A stretch of 12,795 nt of DNA from Flavobacteriales bacterium (GTDB lineage: Bacteria > Bacteroidota > Bacteroidia > Flavobacteriales > BACL11): assembly GCA_002697505.1 (NCBI GenBank), contig NZWA01000072.1, positions 1 through 12,795 on the forward strand, in the 5' to 3' direction. A model generated the notes under the pieces. It did not search any database and was not told the origin of the DNA. It saw only the letters and a program-made list of their open reading frames with translations. Both the position numbers and the translations under genes were made by a program. This document shows positions 1 to 8,313 of the stretch, one piece after another; position 1 is the first letter of the stretch, and every line of letters starts with the position of its first letter.

Positions 1-2052
1 ATCATACCAATTATATAGATACGTACCATTAGCAAAAGGAGTACCTCCTATACCCATAGCAACTGCAAAAGCTGTGCTATCTGAATGACATGTGTTAATA
101 GTATCAATTGTTAAAACTTGAAGAGGATTACCTGGTACACTTATAACCACTTCCTCTTCAATATAGCAGTTCATATTATCGGTAAGCGCAACTGTATATA
201 TTCCAGCAGACAAATTATCAAATACAGAATCAACTGGATTTGTATTTAAAACTCCGTTCAAGTAATAATAAAAAGGATTTATTAAATTCGTTTGCATATC
301 AACAACTATTCTACCATCATTTCCATTATAACAATTGACATTAGATGATGTCAAACTATAATTAATTGGTATCATAGTATCAGAAGGCTCAGACTGATCT
401 GCACACAAAGAGTTTAATGTCATAAAGTAATATTGTGTACCAGCAGGTAAATTAGAATTTGGAATAGTAACTAGGTCTGCAGGATAACTAACGTCATCTA
501 ATTGAGTATATGGTCCACCTAAATTTGAAGCACCAAATATTTGATAGGTAGTTGAATTATTTGCACCAAGTAAATGATCCCATGTTAATGTTACATCACC
601 GTTCAGATTTTCAGTTACACATTGAAAATCTGGTGCTGGTTGAACCAATGCAGGTAGTATTGTTATGCTAAGTGTTGCAATTGTAATCGCATTAGCTGGA
701 CAAAAGTCATCTTGAACCTTGATTAAAAAATTAAAAACATTTGTTGTATTTCCACATCCAGCATCAGATAAAATTTGATTACAATCAGTTTGCCACTGAA
801 ACTGACCTTGTACAAGTGATGGTGCAAAAATTGGAGGTGGATTACTGTTATTATCAGTAAAGGTTGCACATGGTGGATTATTACACAATGTGTCTGTTAT
901 AAAATCTGCCGCCATTTGACCTCCTGATATTGTCATTTCAACATCTTGTGGTACATTATTTGCATAGATATCTAAATCTTGACCTATTACGTCAAATATT
1001 ATAAGTTCACCAGCGTTAACAGTTGTTGAATATGATGGTAATCCTGATGATGGATTAATAATAGTTGTCCAGTTTTGAGGACCATTTGGAGGTGTAATTG
1101 TAGGTGGTGAATTTGGTTGTCCATTTGACATAGTAGGGCAACCAATTAAAACTGCTTGAATCTCTCGATAAATAGAAGCTACTTTTTGTCCACATTTGTA
1201 AGCATCAACTCTAACAACAGTTACAAAGTTTCCTGAAACATTAGAATTATAAGAAATTTCTCCAGTGTTAGCATCTAAATTTGGATTACCAGGTAATGGT
1301 GAATTAAAAGAATAGGGTGCTAAAAAAGGAATTGGAGAAGGATCAATTGGAGGATTAAAAACTCCAAAAGCAACTGCATCATCTAAAGGTTCATCCCAAG
1401 AATACACAATACTATCAAGCTCAGGATCAGATGCATTATGAGAATAAGAAAAAGGATAGCCTGTACAAATAATCGTTTTAGGTTCTTCATTAAAAAGAGG
1501 AGATGAATCAAAGCATGGATCACCATCTAATGGAAGACCTGAAATTGGGTCAATATATGGAAACATTGTTGCTCTAAGCGTAAAACCTTCACTTGGGCTT
1601 GTTGTACTTGAAAGAACTAAGTTTGTAATTGCACCATTTCTACAACACAAATCCCAAGTAAAACTCCAACCTGCTGCAGGTGGAACACCAGGTAAATTTA
1701 CAGGACCTGATTGGTATACGAATTCTTCTACAGATCCTGGATTTCCAGCAGCACAATCTAAGCAAGAGTTACCACTATTTTGAGCATTTCCATTAGGTGA
1801 TATATCATTACTTGAAATAAAATTAGCAGTAATTTGAGTAACGGTTGGATGATTCCAAACATCAATAAATTGTGTTGATGCGGATAAGCTAGCTCCACTA
1901 CAATCTCTATATACTTTTAAAGTAAAAATATATTTTCCTTCATCAACACCACTTTTAATACATTCCCATGTAATTTCACCACCCATAATATGAGTAGCTT
2001 TAACATTTAAAGAGGTGACCAAAATCAAACAAAACAAAATAATTTTTCTCAT
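1..2052 (-). CDS. Large secreted SprB-repeat / gliding-motility-associated-like protein, 3' end outside window
   Basis: This reading frame is open from an ATG at 2052 to the left edge (684 codons); its C-terminus lies outside the window. Residues 1-19 are a Sec signal peptide (MRKIILFCLILV..., likely cut after KA). The mature protein opens with THIMGGEITW, a start I recognise from many Bacteroidota gliding-motility-associated proteins. Residues about 20-460 form that family's N-terminal module, with Cys-rich stretches (a CCRNG motif) and a cadherin/PKD-like ASDPELDSIVYSW near 204-216. A fibronectin type III-like segment follows at about 470-560, then one SprB-type repeat at about 571-645 (NCYNGNDGRI ... 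GIYTVALTDNMNC), and a second repeat starts near 650 and is cut off. It is probably exported and anchored by T9SS, with a C-terminal sorting domain predicted beyond the edge. It lies 15 bp after the 2037-residue gene and is likely in the same operon. Its ligand and exact role cannot be read from the sequence. Confidence 0.9.
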   Translation of the reverse strand, partial: MRKIILFCLILVTSLNVKATHIMGGEITWECIKSGVDEGKYIFTLKVYRDCSGASLSASTQFIDVWNHPTVTQITANFISSNDISPNGNAQNSGNSCLDCAAGNPGSVEEFVYQSGPVNLPGVPPAAGWSFTWDLCCRNGAITNLVLSSTTSPSEGFTLRATMFPYIDPISGLPLDGDPCFDSSPLFNEEPKTIICTGYPFSYSHNASDPELDSIVYSWDEPLDDAVAFGVFNPPIDPSPIPFLAPYSFNSPLPGNPNLDANTGEISYNSNVSGNFVTVVRVDAYKCGQKVASIYREIQAVLIGCPTMSNGQPNSPPTITPPNGPQNWTTIINPSSGLPSYSTTVNAGELIIFDVIGQDLDIYANNVPQDVEMTISGGQMAADFITDTLCNNPPCATFTDNNSNPPPIFAPSLVQGQFQWQTDCNQILSDAGCGNTTNVFNFLIKVQDDFCPANAITIATLSITILPALVQPAPDFQCVTENLNGDVTLTWDHLLGANNSTTYQIFGASNLGGPYTQLDDVSYPADLVTIPNSNLPAGTQYYFMTLNSLCADQSEPSDTMIPINYSLTSSNVNCYNGNDGRIVVDMQTNLINPFYYYLNGVLNTNPVDSVFDNLSAGIYTVALTDNMNCYIEEEVVISVPGNPLQVLTIDTINTCHSDSTAFAVAMGIGGTPFANGTYLYNWYD

Positions 2053-2067
2053 AATATTTAAATTAAT

Positions 2068-2334
2068 CTATCTAACCAAAGTTACACTACCTTTTTCAGT
2101 ATACTCAGATCCATCTTTTCCAACAGCTTCCATGATGAAGAAATAAACTCCCTCAGGAAGTAACTCTGAATTATATCCTTTTCCATCCCAGAAACCTTGA
2201 GGATCCTGCCAATGATATACTCGCTTACCCCATCTATTATAGATCTCAACATACAATTCATCTAATAATTGATCTTGGAAATGGAATAAATCATTTATTT
2301 GATCATCATTAGGACTAAATAAGTTAACAACATC
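2068..2334 (-). other. T9SS type B C-terminal sorting domain
   Basis: The last 88 residues, starting DVVNLFSPNDDQINDLF, match the gliding-motility-associated C-terminal domain (type B T9SS signal). The FSPNxDxxND core, the YNRWGKRVY strand, a WDGKGYN turn, the PEGVYFF strand and a terminal KGSVTLVR strand are all present. In this family the domain directs passage through the type IX translocon and, with PorU-type processing or SprF-like partners, surface attachment. Confidence 0.9.
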
Positions 2335-5300
2335 ATAACCTTGTACCTCAACTACTTTAGAAAAGACACTTTCACATGAAGCATCCAAATCACCATTGTT
2401 AGCAGTTAAAGTAATAGTGTAAATACCTTGATTAGAGTAACTAATTTGAGGATTTGCAGATGTAAAATCATAACCAGATTCAAAAGCGCCATTTCCATCT
2501 AATATATTCCATTCAAAAATATTGGCTTGCCAATCTCCTGATGATGGCGTGCTAAGATTTGTTATATCAATAATACTACCTTTAGTAATCAAATCAGAAG
2601 ATAAACTAAAATCTGCCACAATAAGAGCTGGTTCTATTACTTCAACTTCATCACTGCTACTTGTACAACCATTATAATCTTCAATAGATACATAATAATT
2701 AGCTGGAGATAAATGTGTTAAAAACAAAGTGTCTCCTGGTTTGAAGACATTTCCTGAGCTAATTTGTGTGCCATTTTGATAAAGATTGTAATCATATGGA
2801 GCAATACCATTATTAAATATAACATTAATTATTCCATCATTAGACGCATTACATGTTGTTCTAAATACAGAAATTGGCAAATTAATTTGCCCAGGTTCTT
2901 TAATTTCTTCAACAGTTTCAGAAGATAAACAATCATTTGCATCAATAAAACTTAAAGTATAAGAACCAGACAATAAATTTTCAAATAATGGATCATTTTG
3001 AGGTACATTATTAATTAAATATTGATACGGCTCAGTACCACCAGAACCTGAAACAAAAATCTCTCCGTTTTGTTCTCCCGCGCATAAATTATCTTCAATA
3101 TTTAAGATATTTAAAACAAGTTCATTAGGTTCATCAATAGTCACTGAAATCACTTCTTGACAACCATTAAAATCAGTGACTGTACAAGTACTAATACCTG
3201 CTGACAGGGACGAGTTTAGTGCATTTGCAACTCCATTAGACCACAAGAACTCATAAGGTGAAGTTCCTGAGTTTGATAATACTTCAACTTCTGCTCTACC
3301 ATCATCTTTTCCATTACAGCTTACATCTTGAACTGACGTGCTTATAATATTTAATTGTAATGGCGTCGGTTCAGTGATTTCAAAACTATCAGCTATTTGG
3401 CATAAATTGATATCTGATATAATTACAGAATAAGTACCTATATATAAATCAGTTATACTTGAAGCTGTTGATGTAAACCCGTTGGGTCCTGTCCAAAGGT
3501 AAGAATGTGGTTGACTTCCGCCATGACTTGTAATTGAAATCATTCCATTTGTATCTCCATAACAACTTATGTTTTGAATTGAATCCAGATGAATAAATAC
3601 TGAATCGTACTCATTTATAACTAATGATGAATCAATTGTACATCCGTAAAAATCCTTGACTTTTATGTCATATGTACCTACAGCCAAATTATTAAATATA
3701 CTATCAGAACTATAATTATTACCATCATCAATGGAATACAATAAAGGCCACATTGCAATACTATCAATCATAATTGTTAGATCACCATTTTGCGAGTTAA
3801 AACAAATTGAATCTGTATAAACTATATTTTCAACAACTAATGGACTGTTTTGATTTCTTGCTGTAACTCTAAATGAATCAATAGGTAGCCAGAGTGTATC
3901 TGCACAGCCATTAATATCGGTAATACTAATTAGGTAAGAATTAGCAGTTAAACCCTCAAGAATATACACTGAATCAATTTGCAGATCATCCCATTGATAT
4001 GATGTACATGTATCACAATATACTGAATTGGCACTATCAGTACCGAAGACAGAAGGATCATTGTAGAATGACCAATTGAAGATATAAGGCTGTGTACCAC
4101 CTCTAATCTCAAATCCTATACTTCCATCATATGATTCTCCTAAACAATTTTCTGCAGTTGAGTAATCTTCTCTTTTTGCTGCTAGTACTAATTTTTCTGG
4201 AGCACTTAAAATTTCAGTAAAATCTACGGCCATACAGCCTGTAGAATCATATACTGTTACAGAATAAATTCCAGCAGATAAATTTGATACTAATGAATTG
4301 TATGATGAATCAATAACTACAGAAGATGAATCTTCCCAAACATATGTATATGCAGGCTCTCTTCCACCGTGAGCAAATACTTGAGCAGTCGCGTTTGCGC
4401 TATCAAAACATGAAATGGTAGTAACATGAAAACTATCAATATACAAAGAGGAATCAAGAACTGTAACTGTATCTCTTACAATACAATTGTTTCCATCTGT
4501 AACTTGCACTTCATAATCTCCAGGGCAAAGTCCTACGAACATACTATCTGTTAAAATTGGTCCGCTGAAGTAGTTGACAGAGGTATTAATTTTATTTATA
4601 TAATATTTATAAACCGCATTATTTGCTATTGATGAAGTATCTAAAACACCTCCAATTGGGGAACTAGGTAGCCAAACTTGACCATTACATTTTCCAGGAT
4701 TAGTACAATATACAGCGGAACTTAAAGGTGTATCATAAGAAATAACCTCTGGCTCTAGTATTTCAATCGTATCAGATCTAACTACACATCCTTTATATTT
4801 TGAATGTGAAATAGCCTGCACTCCGTAGATTCCTTTGTAAAGTTCATTAAAATATACAAAACTATCTACACTACTTGATAAATCAGTTGATATTAAATTT
4901 GGGTTTAATGTATCATTATACAACCACAACTGATAATCATAACACACATTTGGATATAAAACTTTTACTGTTGCATTTATTGAGTCATAACATAACATAT
5001 TTGTAAACGATAATTGCATATCAAGTTGAGAGGATAAACTAGAATCGATACCTATATCAATTTTAGAAGTATAGGTATCTTCACACCCAATTATTGGATC
5101 ATAAAGATGAATTAAATAATATCCTCTTGTTAAATTTACAAAATGTGTACTATCCTGAACATTTACAAATGTATCAATAAATGATTGTGATGGCCATGCA
5201 TTTAAACCGTTCATATAAGGGTAAATTCCATTAATTGTATCAATTGCTATAACAGTTGTATCAAATGATATTGTGTAACTTAAAGCAGTAGCATCACCAA

Positions 5301-8181
5301 TATCAACTATTGCATCTACTGACCCATCAAAACCACAACAAGTTTCTTTTGTTATATCAACGCCTGTAATTCTAGGCTGAGTAACTTCAGGTAAATAAAA
5401 TGAAATCGTATCATGACATTCGTCAGATTTTATAGCGAAGTAGTACTGTCCAGATGTTAAGTTATTAAAGGTAACCACATATGAAGAATCAGTTTTTACA
5501 GAAATATTTGTATCATACTGTACAGGGTTAGTATTTGGTATAGGAGTTAAATACCAAGCATAAGTACTTGTATCATTTGGCGTTACAGTAGTATCAATCA
5601 CTACAACTTCAAAGAGATTTTTATTACTATCTAATATGCAATAATCATATGGAAACTCGCTAAAATATGGGTGTAAAGTATCCATTGTTATTCTTACCCA
5701 TCCATCATATCCGTTACATGTTTCTTTTTGAAACTCTATTTTAAGAGTATCTAAATTATTTATCTCTTCAACTTCAATATTATCAAATGATTCACATCCT
5801 AATGAATCAATCATAGAAATAGTATAAATATCATTAATAAGATTGTCAAATACAATAGTAGTTGCATTAGTTGTTATAGAATCAATGTAACCATTATTGA
5901 CACCATCAATAACGTACTTCACTGGAAGGTTGGTTATAGAATCAAGATTTATAATAATTTTTCCAGTTGTTCCATTTGTATTTGGATCACATATACTATC
6001 AGCAATAGAAACTAAACTATTTACATTAAACTCATATTCAATAATGCTATGATATATTCTAAAATTACTATTGATTATACATGAATTCAAATTAGAACCA
6101 TAGTATAAACGTATTTCCATAGAATCTTGCGCTGGGTAAAATTGGGTAGATGTATCATTTATCGAAACTCCTGAGGGAACAACATTTGGATTATATACAT
6201 CATAATAATAATCAACTAATGAGCCTGGAGGTAAATTAACATTTAATTTTATTTGTGACGAGTCATTATTACAAATAATATTGGTATTATTTGGAACAGA
6301 ATTTAAAGTTGTTACAGAAATTATTTCTGGCTCTTGAACCTGCAATGGAATTAAAACACTAGCACAACCCGATGTTGAATCTATTAACTGAACACTATAT
6401 ACTGATGATGCTAATGAATCAAAAACTAAGGTGTCTGTCAAAGGGTTTGTTATAGTACCTGAATCTAATAATGTTAAAGTCGAATCAAATAAAGAATAAA
6501 GATTAAATCCATATAAAGAATAAATATGTATTTCACCTTCATTTCTTCCAGGACAAATATTATTTATCACCGAATCTACTGGTTGACATGGAGGATTAAA
6601 TTCAATAGTATCTTGATATGAAAATGTGGTGTTATTGCCACATAGCCCATTATCTACTACACTAAGAAAATAAACTCCAGTATCTAAACCATTAATTGTA
6701 TTGGTGGTATTATTTGGTATGTTGCTAGTAGTTGACGGAAGTGTATCTCCGTTTAAATCTGTCCAAGTAACTGAATAACCAACAAAATTAAATGGTGTTA
6801 CTGACGTATTCCAAGGATAACCACCATCTAAAATATTAACTGAAAAACCACCATTAGAAAAGCCTATGGTTGCATTTAATTTATTCACAATTACGTTATT
6901 GGTAGTTGGAGTTTGATATGGCTCACCTTGCCTATCAATTGTTATAATTTCATAATTATTTGGATAAGCACAAGATGAATCAATTGCATACGGGTCAGAA
7001 ACAAACACATAATAAACTTTGTTGTTTGCCGGATCATTACGATATTTTAAATTTTCAAAAGTATAATCTGATGATGCTATAAGAGTATCTTGATAATAAG
7101 GAGATGGGAATCCTATATTTGGAACACCATTTATAAAAGGTGGAACGGTATCAAGAGCATACAGTAAAGAATCTTGACTTCCAAAAGCTCCAGTAATTGT
7201 TATTTCACCATCTACTTGACCAAAACAACTTACTGCATTAGAATCTATAATCCCTCTAGAACATGGAGGAGGAGATAAAGCTATAGTATCGCTTTGTATA
7301 CATCCGTTTGCATCAGTGACTGATATAATATAACTACCACCATCTAACCCACTAATATCTTCACTACTGGAAGTAAAACCATTTGAACTTTGCCATGAAA
7401 AAATATAATTTGGAGTTCCTCCAGAAACAGTTATATCAATAGATCCATCAAAGCTACTATTAGTTGATGGATTAATTGACGATATAACTTGAGTAACTAA
7501 AGGGTCAGGATCGTTGATACTAAAAAATATTTGATCTATCAACAAACCATTAGTATCTAATAAATCAACTCTATAATCTGTAGAATCCATACCAGTAAAC
7601 TGAAAAGAATTATTAGACCCTGAAGAGGTTCCTGCAAGAGAGAATAATCCAAAAATTGGATTTAATCTGTATAATTCAACCTCAACGAAAGTAACTGGAT
7701 TAGTTTGGTTTAGAAAAACCTCAATAAATCCATCAGCTGATTCATCGCACAATGCATCATTTAAAGAAGATAATGTAGCTGCATTATCAATGCTTACAGA
7801 AGAAGGTCCAGAAACTGTTATTGTTCCAATCATTCCCATTCCTACGTGAGGATCACAATGATAAGAGTAAGTTCCCGAAGAGGTAAAAACATGAGCAAAA
7901 CTCCATGATCCAGATGGATTTCCAACTGTTGTACTCCAAGTAGGCATATCATACCCAAAACTTACAGGATTTGATGGAAATGCAATTTGAGTTCCATTAA
8001 CATTATGAAAACCACCTATATTATTCCAGATTACTGTATCCCCTACTTGTACTGCTGGCAAATTTGATGGAACATAAACATCATTAATTCCACCTACATC
8101 TACAATCCATGTATTTTGAGCAGATAAATTAAGTGAAGAAACCAAGAAAATATATATAAAAAATTGTAAAAGTCTTTTCAT
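2068..8181 (-). CDS. Giant T9SS-secreted surface protein: N-terminal cupredoxin, SprB-like repeats, type B sorting domain
   Basis: This is a complete 2037-residue protein with an ATG start and a TAG stop. Residues 1-21 are a signal peptide ending LSA. Residues about 23-125 are a plastocyanin-like domain with the full type 1 copper set: His59, Cys109, His112 and Met117 (C-x2-H-x4-M spacing). From about 145 to 1855 there are roughly 15 SprB-like repeats of the form C-x-G-x3-G-x-I ... GG-x2-PY-x-Y-x-W ... G-x-Y-x-V-x-V-x-D-x-x-G-C. They are irregular in the middle and regular in the last five (Cys near 1460, 1540, 1622, 1700, 1778). A PKD-like segment spans about 1860-1949. Residues 1950-2037 are the T9SS type B domain (NLFSPNDDQINDLFHF, YNRWGKRVY, GVYFF). 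The protein should be exported to the outer surface or the medium, as an adhesin or gliding-associated filament. Copper binding is inferred from the ligands; electron transfer or copper capture are both possible. It heads a probable two-gene operon. Confidence 0.95.
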   Translation of the reverse strand: MKRLLQFFIYIFLVSSLNLSAQNTWIVDVGGINDVYVPSNLPAVQVGDTVIWNNIGGFHNVNGTQIAFPSNPVSFGYDMPTWSTTVGNPSGSWSFAHVFTSSGTYSYHCDPHVGMGMIGTITVSGPSSVSIDNAATLSSLNDALCDESADGFIEVFLNQTNPVTFVEVELYRLNPIFGLFSLAGTSSGSNNSFQFTGMDSTDYRVDLLDTNGLLIDQIFFSINDPDPLVTQVISSINPSTNSSFDGSIDITVSGGTPNYIFSWQSSNGFTSSSEDISGLDGGSYIISVTDANGCIQSDTIALSPPPCSRGIIDSNAVSCFGQVDGEITITGAFGSQDSLLYALDTVPPFINGVPNIGFPSPYYQDTLIASSDYTFENLKYRNDPANNKVYYVFVSDPYAIDSSCAYPNNYEIITIDRQGEPYQTPTTNNVIVNKLNATIGFSNGGFSVNILDGGYPWNTSVTPFNFVGYSVTWTDLNGDTLPSTTSNIPNNTTNTINGLDTGVYFLSVVDNGLCGNNTTFSYQDTIEFNPPCQPVDSVINNICPGRNEGEIHIYSLYGFNLYSLFDSTLTLLDSGTITNPLTDTLVFDSLASSVYSVQLIDSTSGCASVLIPLQVQEPEIISVTTLNSVPNNTNIICNNDSSQIKLNVNLPPGSLVDYYYDVYNPNVVPSGVSINDTSTQFYPAQDSMEIRLYYGSNLNSCIINSNFRIYHSIIEYEFNVNSLVSIADSICDPNTNGTTGKIIINLDSITNLPVKYVIDGVNNGYIDSITTNATTIVFDNLINDIYTISMIDSLGCESFDNIEVEEINNLDTLKIEFQKETCNGYDGWVRITMDTLHPYFSEFPYDYCILDSNKNLFEVVVIDTTVTPNDTSTYAWYLTPIPNTNPVQYDTNISVKTDSSYVVTFNNLTSGQYYFAIKSDECHDTISFYLPEVTQPRITGVDITKETCCGFDGSVDAIVDIGDATALSYTISFDTTVIAIDTINGIYPYMNGLNAWPSQSFIDTFVNVQDSTHFVNLTRGYYLIHLYDPIIGCEDTYTSKIDIGIDSSLSSQLDMQLSFTNMLCYDSINATVKVLYPNVCYDYQLWLYNDTLNPNLISTDLSSSVDSFVYFNELYKGIYGVQAISHSKYKGCVVRSDTIEILEPEVISYDTPLSSAVYCTNPGKCNGQVWLPSSPIGGVLDTSSIANNAVYKYYINKINTSVNYFSGPILTDSMFVGLCPGDYEVQVTDGNNCIVRDTVTVLDSSLYIDSFHVTTISCFDSANATAQVFAHGGREPAYTYVWEDSSSVVIDSSYNSLVSNLSAGIYSVTVYDSTGCMAVDFTEILSAPEKLVLAAKREDYSTAENCLGESYDGSIGFEIRGGTQPYIFNWSFYNDPSVFGTDSANSVYCDTCTSYQWDDLQIDSVYILEGLTANSYLISITDINGCADTLWLPIDSFRVTARNQNSPLVVENIVYTDSICFNSQNGDLTIMIDSIAMWPLLYSIDDGNNYSSDSIFNNLAVGTYDIKVKDFYGCTIDSSLVINEYDSVFIHLDSIQNISCYGDTNGMISITSHGGSQPHSYLWTGPNGFTSTASSITDLYIGTYSVIISDINLCQIADSFEITEPTPLQLNIISTSVQDVSCNGKDDGRAEVEVLSNSGTSPYEFLWSNGVANALNSSLSAGISTCTVTDFNGCQEVISVTIDEPNELVLNILNIEDNLCAGEQNGEIFVSGSGGTEPYQYLINNVPQNDPLFENLLSGSYTLSFIDANDCLSSETVEEIKEPGQINLPISVFRTTCNASNDGIINVIFNNGIAPYDYNLYQNGTQISSGNVFKPGDTLFLTHLSPANYYVSIEDYNGCTSSSDEVEVIEPALIVADFSLSSDLITKGSIIDITNLSTPSSGDWQANIFEWNILDGNGAFESGYDFTSANPQISYSNQGIYTITLTANNGDLDASCESVFSKVVEVQGYDVVNLFSPNDDQINDLFHFQDQLLDELYVEIYNRWGKRVYHWQDPQGFWDGKGYNSELLPEGVYFFIMEAVGKDGSEYTEKGSVTLVR
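2618..3835 (-). repeat. Run of five regular SprB-type protein repeats
   Basis: This segment encodes about residues 1450-1855 of the giant surface protein. Five consecutive repeats of about 80 residues each begin with SICFNSQNG, ISCYGDTNG, VSCNGKDDG, NLCAGEQNG and TTCNASNDG. Each ends with a Gly-x-Tyr-x-[Val/Leu]-like strand and a D-x-[Asn/Asp]-x-C element. Each repeat thus carries two cysteines that could pair. The repeat is visible at protein level only; the DNA copies have diverged, so this is an old array rather than a recent expansion. Confidence 0.75.
7807..8115 (-). other. Cupredoxin (plastocyanin-like) domain of the giant surface protein
   Basis: These bases encode residues 23-125. 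VQVGDTVIWNN followed by GFHNVNG supplies the first histidine (59). The C-terminal loop SYHCDPHVGMGMIG supplies Cys109, His112 and Met117, the classic ligand spacing of plastocyanin-type blue copper sites. GTYSYHC and the final GTITV match the usual last strands of the fold. No ligand appears to be missing, so copper binding is plausible but unproven. Confidence 0.85.
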
Positions 8182-8235
8182 GCAAAATTCATTTTCTTAA
8201 ACTTTGTTTTAGTTATGAGTATTATCTCTAGTCTG

Positions 8236-8243
8236 CAAACATA
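8236..8243 (-). promoter_or_regulatory. Candidate -7 box for the surface-protein operon
   Basis: Read on the minus strand this is TATGTTTG, an exact match to the Bacteroidota sigma-ABfr -7 consensus TAnnTTTG. It would start transcription roughly 45-50 nt before the ATG at 8181. I see no convincing TTG-type -33 element at the expected spacing, so the call rests on the -7 box and its location. Confidence 0.5.
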
Positions 8244-8287
8244 CAAAAAATTTATCAACACCTACTATATATATACCTATTAAAATG

Positions 8288-8295
8288 TACATTTG
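8288..8295 (+). promoter_or_regulatory. Candidate -7 box for the uvrD/pcrA helicase
   Basis: TACATTTG matches the Bacteroidota -7 consensus TAnnTTTG exactly. Transcription would start just a few bases before the ATG at 8314, giving a very short leader. The TTG at the end of the box could be mistaken for an upstream start codon; if the box is real, that TTG lies outside the mRNA. No clear -33 element is visible. Confidence 0.45.
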
Positions 8296-8313
8296 AAGAC
8301 TCATTTTTTAAAC

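Noticed and set aside
8266..8275. TATATATATA as an operator
   Set aside because: A self-complementary TA run is expected by chance in such AT-rich sequence and has no second copy nearby.
8293..8313. TTG as the start of the helicase (7 extra residues)
   Set aside because: The TTG is part of a candidate -7 box, the ATG at 8314 is followed by the family's usual start (NYLxxLNxEQ), and the extra residues KTHFLN have no family counterpart.
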